In this document: positions 41,194 to 51,000 of the stretch, in pieces
How positions within the stretch are numbered: the first letter of the stretch is position 1
Layout: each line of letters opens with the position of its first letter
Source: Pythium myriotylum
Taxonomy: Eukaryota; Oomycota; Peronosporomycetes; Pythiales; Pythiaceae
Length of the DNA: 64,000 nt
Reading direction: 5' to 3'
Assembly: GCA_023091665.1 (NCBI GenBank)
Contig: JALJCQ010000011.1
Location: 372,001-436,000 of the forward strand
The notes under the pieces: model-generated
The model's input: only the letters and a program-made list of their open reading frames with translations
Database searches by the model: none
What the model was told of the DNA's origin: nothing
Translations under genes and position numbers: made by a program

Positions 41194-43071
41194 ATGCGCG
41201 CGACCGCGTTCGTCTTGAGCTTCAGCGCACTCGCATCACTCGCGGCCGCTGCCGTGGACGACGCGACTCTGGCGTCGCTCAAGACCGAGCTGCTCGCGTG
41301 GAAGTCCAGTCCCGCGGGCCTCCAAGCCAAGCAGCGAGGCTTCATCTCGTCCATCACCGAGACGACCCAGGAAGAGATCGCTCGCTTCGCCAGCGCCAAG
41401 TCCAAGCTGACCCAGCTTCAGAAGCAGCAGCCTAGCGCCGTCTTCTCACTGAACACGCCGTACGCTCTGCTCACGTCCAAGGAGTACGCCACGCAGACGA
41501 TGACCCCGCTCTCCGCGGGAGAGCTCACCGACCTCCTCGCCTCCGCTGATCTTTCAGCGGTTGCGACCAACACCACCGCTCAGTCCAAGGCTCACTTCTC
41601 GACGCTAGCTGTGGATGTGCCGGACGTCGACTGGGTCCGCTATGGATGCGTGACGCGCATCCAGGATCAAGGAGCATGCAATGCTGGGTACGTCTTCTCG
41701 GTCGTTGGAGCCATCGAAACGGGGTACTGCATCAAGTCGCCCACGCGTACGCTCTACGATCTCTCCGAGCAGGATCCGCTCACGTGCGGCTCGTACACGA
41801 GCTGCCGATCTGGCGCACCGTCGTTCGTGTACAACTGGATCACAACTCTCAACGGCGGATCTCTGTGCACGGACGCCTCGCTGCCATACACGCGAGGAGA
41901 CTTTATGTCGCAGCCGTGCACTCGGTACGAAGATCCCAATGTGTGGTGCAACAAGCCGGATCTTCAGGTCGCGACTTTCGAACAGAAACAGTTCGCTGAC
42001 CACCGCGAGCTCGAAGCCATCGTGCGCCAGCGAGCCGTGACGGCGGTCGTGACCCCCTGCCCGGCCTTCCAATACTACAGCAGCGGTGTCTTGCGTGGCG
42101 ACGAGTACAACTGCCCGGCTCCGTCCGACTTTAACTCTCCCGGCACGCACCACGAGGTGCTCATTGTTGGCTTCGGTACTCGTGACGGTATCCCCTACTG
42201 GAAGGTGAAGAACTCAGATGGAACGTCGTGGGGTGAGGGCGGCTACGCGTACATCGAGCGAGGCTACCAGGGTGGGCCTTTCGGGGCGGCCGGCATCGAG
42301 ATGTGGAACACATACCCGCTCTTCAAGTCGGACGTGCCGAACTTCGACGCCCTGCGTGTCACTGGGCCTCGCTACAACGTCGAGATCATTGGAAATGACC
42401 TCAAGATCGTCATGATCCAGATGGGCCTTGGGGAAGACTGTGCTACTATTTGTCGTCGCGAACCTGGCTGCAAGGCCTACTCACTTCGTAACGACGGCTC
42501 GCGCCTGTGTCGTCTCAAATCGAGCGTTTCGGGCGAAGTGCGCTACTCGTTCGACCAAGACGGACTTTTGTACTATTCGGGTGCTGTCATCACTCGTGAC
42601 GAGATGAAGGGGTACTGTCTTGCGCCGGAGTACAACTACGATTTCCCAGGTAACGATGTCGATGTCGCGGCAGCGTCGTCTCCAGAGCAGTGTTGCGATC
42701 TGTGCTTTGGGAACCGACTGTGTGAAGCGTATACGTGGACGCAGTTCCATGGAGGCATGTGCTACCTTAAGTCGCGTCGCGCCGTTAAGCCAGAGTGGAA
42801 GGCACCCGCTTCAGATGGATCGGCCTACTTTGCATCAGGCGTCGTGTATAAGTGCCAGCCTTTGCAATTCAACACCGACTTCCCCGGCAACGACCTCGAG
42901 AGCGTTCAAGCGAGTGGGCCGATGGATTGCTGCGGTATTTGCCGCAACTCGCTCAAATGTGTCGGCTTCTCATGGACCAACTTTAACGGAGGAACGTGTT
43001 GGCTTAAGTCTCGCATCCCTGCTTCAGGCATTGGATCTTACGCCAATGGAGTCTATGCAGCCGCTATCTAA
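41194..43071 (+). CDS. Secreted papain-like (C1A) pseudoprotease with PAN domains, copy B
   Basis: 625 aa, intronless paralogue of the 32687-34615 gene on the opposite strand. A signal peptide (MRATAFVLSFSALASLAAAA) is followed by a propeptide with YALLTSKEYA and the papain fold from about residue 147. The active-site segment is IQDQGACNAGYVFSV: the oxyanion Gln is retained (QDQG), but the nucleophile Cys position is Gly165 and the following Trp is Tyr. His320 (THHEVLIVGFG) and Asn340 (VKNSDGTSWGEGGYAY) remain. Three PAN-like modules follow (CRREPGCKAY; CCDLCFGNRLC; CCGICRNSLKC). Two paralogues sharing the same substitution with otherwise conserved frames argue for a selected non-catalytic function rather than decay. 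Confidence 0.88.
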   Translation: MRATAFVLSFSALASLAAAAVDDATLASLKTELLAWKSSPAGLQAKQRGFISSITETTQEEIARFASAKSKLTQLQKQQPSAVFSLNTPYALLTSKEYATQTMTPLSAGELTDLLASADLSAVATNTTAQSKAHFSTLAVDVPDVDWVRYGCVTRIQDQGACNAGYVFSVVGAIETGYCIKSPTRTLYDLSEQDPLTCGSYTSCRSGAPSFVYNWITTLNGGSLCTDASLPYTRGDFMSQPCTRYEDPNVWCNKPDLQVATFEQKQFADHRELEAIVRQRAVTAVVTPCPAFQYYSSGVLRGDEYNCPAPSDFNSPGTHHEVLIVGFGTRDGIPYWKVKNSDGTSWGEGGYAYIERGYQGGPFGAAGIEMWNTYPLFKSDVPNFDALRVTGPRYNVEIIGNDLKIVMIQMGLGEDCATICRREPGCKAYSLRNDGSRLCRLKSSVSGEVRYSFDQDGLLYYSGAVITRDEMKGYCLAPEYNYDFPGNDVDVAAASSPEQCCDLCFGNRLCEAYTWTQFHGGMCYLKSRRAVKPEWKAPASDGSAYFASGVVYKCQPLQFNTDFPGNDLESVQASGPMDCCGICRNSLKCVGFSWTNFNGGTCWLKSRIPASGIGSYANGVYAAAI

Positions 43072-43176
43072 GTTGGGACACCAGTACTAGAGTTGGAAGA
43101 GGAGGAGAAACGTACCATGTGTCCCCAATAACAACGCTTTTCGTATACCACATACCGCTCTCTTTTCAAAAGTGTC

Positions 43177-45816
43177 TTACGAGACGAAACCAAGGTCTAC
43201 CGCAGCCTTGTCGGCAAGGTCGCAAATGTCCGGGTCGCCACACAGGTTTCGCACACTCGTGAGCTTCTCTGGGTCCTTCAACTTGATCGCGAGCTGCAAA
43301 GCGTCGTGGTACATGTCTAAGTGGATCAGAGTCTCGAACTTCTCGTCGACAGCCGTGATACGTGCAGTGTAAGCCTCGGCCTGCGCTTTCTCGCCCTGCT
43401 CGAGACATGCCACTGCAAAAGCCTTGAAACCACACGGTGGTGTCTTCTTCTCCATAGAAAACTTCTGCAGAGCGTCCCACTGGTGTGTTTCAGCAAGAGC
43501 CATGATCTTGACACGGTAGTATCGCTTCTCTGGAACCTTGAACTTCTTCCAGAACGCAGACACAATTTGCGCAAGCTTTGGCTCATACTTGCAGTCTTTG
43601 ATCAACAGCTTCAACGTTTCAGTGACCGAGAGACCAACGTATTGGCGCTTCTTGATGTTCTCGGGCTTCTCTTCAAGCTTGCGCTGCTCTTGGATCAAAT
43701 CGAGTTGCTCCTCTGCGAGTTTCGCGGTCGCCGGTAGCTTAGCCGAGTTGTAATTGGCAATCGCGTCCTTCAAAGCCTCCGCCTTATCATCGAGCTCTGG
43801 TGTCTTGAGCGATAGCAGCACTGCCTTCTCCGCACTTGCAATATCCCCGCAAAATTCTCGAAGCTTAGACGATTTGCTAGCCTTGTAATACATGAGCATG
43901 AGGTTATTCGCCTCTGCGAACATCGCGTCGCTGTGCAATACACGGCGGAACTCATCCATCGAGGGCAGAGTGCGTTCAAGATGGAAGAGCGTCATGAAAA
44001 TGAGGTCGGTGTTGTTGGACTCGGTCGATTTCAGCAGCGCAAGACCAAACTCGCCCATGGAAAGTAGCAATGGAACCTGGTCGGTCGCGTTTTCTTCGAG
44101 ATCGAGGAACATCGTGGCCAGACGTCGACGGTTCACACGCTCCGCACAGCTCGCAATGTCAGCGTACGATACGAGAGTCGCGTGCTTGAGTTTCTTTCTT
44201 ACAAGCGCCACAAGCTCGTCGTCCGGAATGTCGGCCGAAGCCTTGACCTTCTCGCAAGCCCAGTGCACGAGCACACGATCGGTGGCGACCTTGAGATACT
44301 CGCAGATCTTGAGCGCGAGCAAGTGGTGTCGCAAAGCGACGAGCCGGCTAATCACGACTTCGGGGCTGAGTCGGTCAAACTCACCCACAGTGAGAGGGAA
44401 ACCGATGTTCGGCTGACGCAGAGCATTCAGCACACGCAGCTTGCGACACATCTCGACGAACAGCTCCGAGTCCAGCTCCATCGACGGCCCGCCATTCTCT
44501 CCGTCGATATCGTTCTCACCGGAGCCGCCGGTCCCACCACCATCTACGAAGTTCTTACCGTATGAAGCTGCACGCAAGAAAGCCGTTTGGCGCGCGTAGT
44601 CAAAGTCACTACCGGCGGCGTAGATACAGTCTTTGATAGCTTCTTCGAGCTGGTTCTGGCTCTGAATGAATCGGATATGCTCGTCCGCCTTGGCATCGCC
44701 CGAGTCGAAGGCGTCCATGGCTTGGTACAGCATCGCCGCCGGGGCAGTCGAGCCCACGCCCATGATGTTCTCGATGCTTTGCGGGACGCGCATGACGATG
44801 TCGTGGCTCGAGGCCGTGTAGACACGGCAGCAGTCGATCTCGGGCGCGAGCACGAGCCCCTCATTGTACGGGAATCGAAGCCACGACCCATGCGGGCCAA
44901 CCATGATGAGACCGGCGTTGGGCCAGTACATGAGCACGCTGTCTTCACCACACCACGTGAGCGAGAGTGGACTCGTCTTGCTCTGCGTGTCGAACGACAG
45001 GATCTTCTTGTCGAGCATTGTGTTCATGACCGTGAGGATGCCGTCCTGCGTGAACACAGCCATGAACATGCCGTTGGGCGCCACGGAGATGGCCGAGATG
45101 GGCGCGTTGATCGAGTCGCGCAGCTCCATGTCGGCGGCGCCGTTTTCGCGGCCGACGACGACCATCGAGTTCTTGCTCGTGCCGAGCAGCACCTCCGGGT
45201 AGATGGAGCGCAGGAAGCGCGGCTCGATCACGGCCATGCAGGTCGGCGGGTTGTTCTCCGAGAGCCCGCACTCGGGCAGCAGCGAGACCTTGGGGCGCAC
45301 CGAGTCGACGTCGAGCACTTGGATGAGCGCGATGTTCTCGGTGAGCGCGACGAAGCCGCCGCCCCAGCTCTCGCAGCTCACGATTTTGTCCTGCGAGTTG
45401 GGCGGCAGCACGGGGAAGCGCGTCTCGACGTCGCCGTTGAGCGCGAATGTGACGCACGAGCCGTTCTCGAAGACGCAGAGTAGCTTGAGCTCGTCGGTCC
45501 AGCCCATGAAGATGAGCGGGTTCGCGCGGCCCGAGGTCTTGTCCTTCTCGTCGTACTTGGCGAACGGGATCTCGCCGAGCTTCTTGCCGCTCGCGCTGAA
45601 GAGCAGCACGGCGCGCGCGAGCGGCTTGCCGCCGTCCACGCGCACGAGCTTCTTGGGGTCGCGGAGCACGGCCACGGGCCCGGCGAACGGCGCGGCCGCC
45701 ACGATGAAGTCGCGCAGGTCGCCGCCGAGCGCCGCGGCCCAGTCCAGGTCGAAGAGCGTCCACTTCTGGTACTGGACCTTGCCGAGCGTGTGCCACTCGG
45801 CCTCGTTGAGCAGCAT
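43177..45816 (-). CDS. VPS16: VPS16 homologue (HOPS/CORVET core subunit)
   Basis: A single-exon 879-aa protein. It has an N-terminal beta-propeller-like half (VAVLRDPKKLVRVDGGKPLA; PLIFMGWTDELKLLCVFENG) and a C-terminal alpha-solenoid half typical of Vps16_N/Vps16_C (SDFDYARQTAFLRAASYGKN; PLLLSMGEFGLALLKSTESN; LALAETHQ-like helices). It tethers late endosome or vacuole membranes with VPS33. Its 3' end converges on the papain-like gene with 105 bp between stops. Confidence 0.95.
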   Translation of the reverse strand: MLLNEAEWHTLGKVQYQKWTLFDLDWAAALGGDLRDFIVAAAPFAGPVAVLRDPKKLVRVDGGKPLARAVLLFSASGKKLGEIPFAKYDEKDKTSGRANPLIFMGWTDELKLLCVFENGSCVTFALNGDVETRFPVLPPNSQDKIVSCESWGGGFVALTENIALIQVLDVDSVRPKVSLLPECGLSENNPPTCMAVIEPRFLRSIYPEVLLGTSKNSMVVVGRENGAADMELRDSINAPISAISVAPNGMFMAVFTQDGILTVMNTMLDKKILSFDTQSKTSPLSLTWCGEDSVLMYWPNAGLIMVGPHGSWLRFPYNEGLVLAPEIDCCRVYTASSHDIVMRVPQSIENIMGVGSTAPAAMLYQAMDAFDSGDAKADEHIRFIQSQNQLEEAIKDCIYAAGSDFDYARQTAFLRAASYGKNFVDGGGTGGSGENDIDGENGGPSMELDSELFVEMCRKLRVLNALRQPNIGFPLTVGEFDRLSPEVVISRLVALRHHLLALKICEYLKVATDRVLVHWACEKVKASADIPDDELVALVRKKLKHATLVSYADIASCAERVNRRRLATMFLDLEENATDQVPLLLSMGEFGLALLKSTESNNTDLIFMTLFHLERTLPSMDEFRRVLHSDAMFAEANNLMLMYYKASKSSKLREFCGDIASAEKAVLLSLKTPELDDKAEALKDAIANYNSAKLPATAKLAEEQLDLIQEQRKLEEKPENIKKRQYVGLSVTETLKLLIKDCKYEPKLAQIVSAFWKKFKVPEKRYYRVKIMALAETHQWDALQKFSMEKKTPPCGFKAFAVACLEQGEKAQAEAYTARITAVDEKFETLIHLDMYHDALQLAIKLKDPEKLTSVRNLCGDPDICDLADKAAVDLGFVS

Positions 45817-48018
45817 GGTCGCGCCGTCGAGGAGATAGATTCTTTCCAGGCTGCGTCGATGAAGAGCGAAGAGGGAGGGGGAAACTGGTGTGGCGCACGT
45901 AAATGGAGCTCCTCACAAGGGCCTTCGATGTGGACCACAGTAGCGGGGGTAGATGGCTACATTTGCACACGTCGCAGATTGCACTAGGACCTCACGGCCT
46001 CTTGCGATCGCCAGTTGACTGTGCACACAAAGCGGTTCCCGTCCAAGCAGCATCGTCGTGGCCTTTACTACCCACATGATTTCTTCGGGGAAATGCTTGG
46101 GACGGCAAATCCACTGTAAGCACCGAAAGAGGCTGAATGAGTTCCATGTCGAAGCAGAGATGGGAGTCGCCTATTCGCAACAGTTTGAAGGCCCCGCAAG
46201 ATGTGGAGGTGCTGTCCCATTTGATAGGCTATAGAACGTTTGCTCCCGAGACTTCCCCAGATTGGTTTGGCGCAGGGACTCGAGATGCTGAGACCACCGA
46301 CAGTGGCGATGTGTGACGACAAAGGCAACCAGCTTGGTAGGTTGTCGAAGTCCAACCGAAAAGGTCCCAATGGACAAAGTGGTCGTCAACTCCTTCTACA
46401 AGGAGGGCGTGCCCTTTGGGTTGTGGAGAACGAGGCATTCGCGGGCATGGCAGCAGCCCTTCGTCCAAGGTACAAATGTCCAGATCGAAAGTTCTTCACA
46501 GCCCTCTTAGAGGAAACGATCCACGATGACTCCACAAAAGACTCATGCTGCCTTGCTCTGACGTGATCGATCGCGGTGGGAAACTCATGCTCGAGACCAG
46601 AATGAATTTACGGTTCACTCTTAGAATTCGCAAGGTTTACATCACGTTATTTGAATGAGTCAGCTACACGTGGAAGGCAGTGGCGGTGCAAATGGGCTCA
46701 CAGCCAACGAAAGGCGCCAGCGTGGTCCGAGCGATTCGTCTGAGTATTAAAAAAAAGCGTGCCCTTTTTCGAATTTGAATGATATGGTGAAAACGATTTG
46801 CGTTCGTGTGGGCCCACCATCTCTGTCGACTTGAAAGAATTTCCATGTACACGTGCGCTTGGTCGGATGTAGAGTCGAGCTCTCCACTCCGAGGCAGATG
46901 CAGGATCTGGCAGCGGAAACCAGCTTCGCGATGCCATCACTTGAAAAGCCGGCTTTCCAATTCGTTCCGGTGCTGGATCTTCTGGCGGCTGGTTCCATGG
47001 TGGGTCCTGAGCACATTCTGTACCTCGGAGGCTGGTGTTGAGGGACATCCAGAGCATTTGGTGAATACAGTATGTCAACGCGCCATCTTGTGCTTTTCTC
47101 ACGTCAGCCTCGTGTCTCTATGAGCGGCTGGTTCCCCAAACACTCGCAACGTTCGGTCGAGAGGCCACTTCTGCGAGTCGTCGTCGATCGGGAGAGGAGA
47201 GGCCTCCGCAGCTCGCGACTCCAAAAGCAGCTCCACAAAGGCGCCGCCTCGTCTCGATCGCAGAGAATCCACCTGACGGCGCCTGGGCTTCCAGCTCCAT
47301 ATCACTGCGATGGCACAGCGCGCATTCATGCATCGGGAAGTCTTTCGGAGCCACGCGACTCGCCTGGCTCTCCATTCGATGGAAGAATCGCGCCCCGTTC
47401 CGTTCTGTATCAGCCGCTCTCGCTTGAGAAGATGGATGCCCGAGATTCGAGGCGCTTCTGAATCAGTCACCCAGCATCCAATCACCACGCGCTCGACGGT
47501 CTCATCTCCGCAGAGCCTTGGGAGTGGGGGCATTGAGTCAGGTGGGCTGGCCACCAGTGCCCGCCGCCCGGCTTGGCAAGCAGTCGAGTGCGAGCGATGC
47601 GTTCACCGTTCGCGCTGCTTGAGCTGGACGTCTCTGGCCTGAACTGAGACTGGCAATCTCCTCATCTGGCCAGCCGCCGTGAGATATTGATTCGGAGGAA
47701 GCGTGCTTTCACGGAACAAGCACATCCTGATTACGGGGGCGGAAACTGGCGACATTTCTGGTCTGTTCACTTTATCGTTGAGCTCTTCGTTCGACCATAT
47801 ATCATCTATCGCAGGTACTGGGTCGATACGAAAGTCCTTCCGCCGCCGGCTGGTCAGAGCCCCAAAAGTCACATATATCAGCTTTGCAGAGGTCGCAAGA
47901 CCCCACGGTCACTGACTTCTTCGCAGCAGCCCCACCGTATTAGCAACCGCCGCCTTTTCTATGCGGAATTTTCGAACTCGGCCTCTTCGGACGAGTTCCT
48001 CGAGCGGCAGCGACGACG
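45817..48018. other. Gene-poor 2.2-kb stretch
   Basis: Apart from the hAT-like relic at 46313-46566 I see no gene. A minus-strand frame at 47099-47554 (151 codons) and a CxxC-containing frame at 47118-47375 (MHECALCHRSDMELEAQ) have some coding flavour but no recognisable family and no consistent continuation. The region may contain further decayed transposon or gene fragments and the USP promoter. Confidence 0.45.
46313..46566 (+). mobile_element. hAT-like transposase relic
   Basis: Two adjacent frames join into a typical hAT transposase segment: MDKVVVNSFYKEGVPFGL in one frame, then VVENEAFAGMAAALRPRYKC, PDRKFFTALLEE in the next. The pattern F-x-x-x-G-x-P-F...V-E-x-x-x-F...L-x-P-x-Y-x-x-P-x-R-x-x is characteristic of hAT proteins. 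A frameshift near 46420 and missing flanks show it is a dead fragment. Confidence 0.6.
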
Positions 48019-51000
48019 ATGGCTGCAGCGGACATGGAGGCGCGCGACGGCGGCGGCGACGTCAAGAAGACGGAGCGACGGCCCTCGAGCAGCGTCAGCC
48101 GCACGCACAGCCAGTCGCGGGCCACCATGGGCCGGCGCCTGCAGCAGCGGCTGCGCGGCCACGCAGCGCGCGAGTACGTGCCGAGCCACACGGCCGCCGA
48201 CGGCGTGCGCCGCATGCAGCGTCTGGACGCGTTCTCGCACGCCGAGCTGCTCGTGCTCCAGGCGCTCGTGGCCGCGGTCGTTGACGGCGGCCGCCGCGAA
48301 GGCGAGTCGCTTCTACTCTCGAGCCATCCTTTCTTGACGCGCCAGCGAGAGACGCTGGCGAGCGTGCTGAGCGCCAAGCAGCCAGTCGCGAAGCGCCTGC
48401 TGGACGCCGTCAAGACCAAGTACGACGAGCGCGACGGGAAGCTGCGCAAGACGCTCCTGGCCGACTACCCGGCCTGGCGCAAGCAGTTCTATGAGAGGAG
48501 CGTCGACAGGAGACTGCGACTCAAGCGAAGTGGGTTCGGGAGGCTCTTCCCGGCAGTCGAGAGGATGCCGCAGACAGTGAGGAAGCGCATCTTTGCCGTC
48601 TTTGACCGAAACGCGTCAGGTAGGGTCGAGTTCACGGAACTCTGCGAAACGCTCGCGCGATGCGCTGACAGAAGAGTCAGCATGAGCCATGGCATCGAGT
48701 GGGACGAGGACGAGCGCGTCGCGGTCGTGTTCGAATGGTTCATGGAAAAGCACGAGCTGAAGGTGACAGCCCACGGACTAGCGCATCTGGAAGCGACGCT
48801 ACGAAGCGTCGAGCAGTTCTTTGAGCTGCCGCAGACGAGTATTCCGTCAAAGAGCGAGCTGGGCGGCAGCCAAGTGGCGACTACCAAGAGTTTGTGCGAC
48901 CTGCTTTTGCGTGGCCAAGCGTCTGTTCGGTTCATGGACTTTTACGACCGGATGATCCAGATACCTCAGGTCTTAGACGTGCTGATGCAGCCGTTTGACG
49001 TATTGACCCCGCTCATCGACGAGAGCGAGCTCTTACGCGATCACGAGAAAGCAGCATGGGCTGCTGGGGATGTCGCGTACGTCGTGGAGAGCTCGTGGTG
49101 GAATCGATGGGTAGAGCACGTAAGAGCGAGGACGACGCGGTCATCCCAAAACGATTCGTCGAACCAGGAGTCTTCGCTGAGCGAAACAAGACGCTCAGAG
49201 CTAGGGCCGATCACGAACTTGGTGCTATGCGTAGCGGACTCGGAAGCTGTGCTGCGACCTGATCTGAAGGTCGGAGAGGACTTCGTTCTCGTGCCCAGTC
49301 CACTCTGGCGAAAGCTCCGACTCCTCTATGGTGGCGGCCCAGAACTGTCGCGCAAGATCGTGGAGCAAAAGATAGTACACGCGTCCGATCAGACAGATAT
49401 CGACCAAATACCTGGCATCGAATCAACAGATCAAGAAGAAGGGATTGTAGCTGTGAGCGATCGTCTCGGTGTGTACCTGTACCCGCTCGTCCTCTGTATC
49501 CGCTTAATGAGGACCGACACGATCCAAACGATTTTGCTGTTCGCGAGACAGTTCATGTTGCCACCGACCACCAAGCTGAAAGAGTTGTTACTGCGCATCG
49601 GACTCTCGCCCGGAGTAAATATCCAGGGCGTGTCTTTCTGGATGCGTCGCCACCGTTGGGACGTTTGGAGGCGGATTGAATGCAGCCTCGACGCACCGAG
49701 ATCGTCGCTTGAGCTCGTCGGGTTGAAGTCAGGACACGAGCTCATCATCGACTTCAAACCGTATGGTACCGGATCGACGCCACACAGAAGCCAGCCATTT
49801 GTCGACAATCGCTTCGTTCTCTCGCTCTATCAGCCTGTCGGTAACGATTTCGTGTGTACGGAACCCGGAATCGAGTGCGCGATGACCTCTCTTAGCTGGA
49901 ATGCCCACACCGTGGAGCCGACAGACGAAGCGGGGAACGTGTACGAGAAGCAGGATGATGAGGACGATCGCGGTGCCGAGCTGTACACTGGTGGGCACAC
50001 GGGCTTGGTCACGAGCGCCGGTTTTAGTGTCAACATGAATGAGCAGTTCAAGTTTAAGAAGAAGCCGCTGCCTCGACTCCTTCAGACGATGGAAGGGACA
50101 AACAGTGGCCACGCGGGTGGAGGGGGAGTACGAGCAACGGGGCTGATCAACATGGGCAACACCTGCTTTCTCAACTGCGCCATCCAGTGCATCGGCCACT
50201 CGCCGATCTTGCGCGAGTATTTTTTGTCGCAGCGCTTTCTAGGTGACATCAACAAGGTCAACGTCCTTGGAACGAAGGGCAAGATTGCGGGTGCCTACAG
50301 CCGGCTTCTGGATGCGTTGTGGAGTCAACTCAGAGAGCCCCAGTCGTGTTTTGCCCCTGCCGGTTTCCGCGACGAGTTTGCCCGTCACCGCACGCAGTTT
50401 CAGGAATCGAGTCAGCACGACGCCCACGAGTTCATCGTCTCGCTGTTAGATTCGCTTCACGAGGATCTGAATCGCAAACGCGGCGGGCGGTCCGAGCGAC
50501 AGAGCGGCAGTTTGCTGTGCATGCCGTTTGGTGGGTCTAGAAGGGGCTTCGACGGCGACGACGACGACAGTGTCGCCACCGGTGCTTTGCTTCCCGAAGA
50601 AGGCTCCAGCACTGGGTCCATGAGTGACGAAGCTGCAGGTTCCGCTGCCTGGCAGGCCCACTCGCGCGTCAATTCCTCCGTCGTCGTGGACCTCTTCCAC
50701 GGCCAGATGCGGAGTGAGACCGTGTGCTCCTCGTGTGACGAGCGCAAGGCGACGTTCGATCCGTTCCTTTTCTTCAGCGTCCCGATCCCCGAGCCGAAGT
50801 TCCTTCGTGTGGAAGTCAAGATCATCCTCCAAGTGCGATCCGAGTCTGACGATGGGCTGTCGCTCAAGTTGTTCCCGCCGACTCGCCAGGGCTTCTGGCT
50901 GCCTCGGAATTCCAAAGTCACCGATCTCTGCGAGGAGATCGGCCAGGAGTACGGCATCGCGGCGAAACGCTTCGTGATCGTCGAGGTCCGACGCAACCGC

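Noticed and set aside
44587..45483. 298-codon plus-strand frame opposite VPS16
   Set aside because: Antisense shadow with a His/Arg/Asp bias; VPS16 is well supported.
47099..47554. 151-codon minus-strand frame with an Arg/Cys-containing segment; overlapping CxxC frame
   Set aside because: Considered as a zinc-finger gene, but the Cys pattern fits no finger I know, and no exons could be assembled around it.
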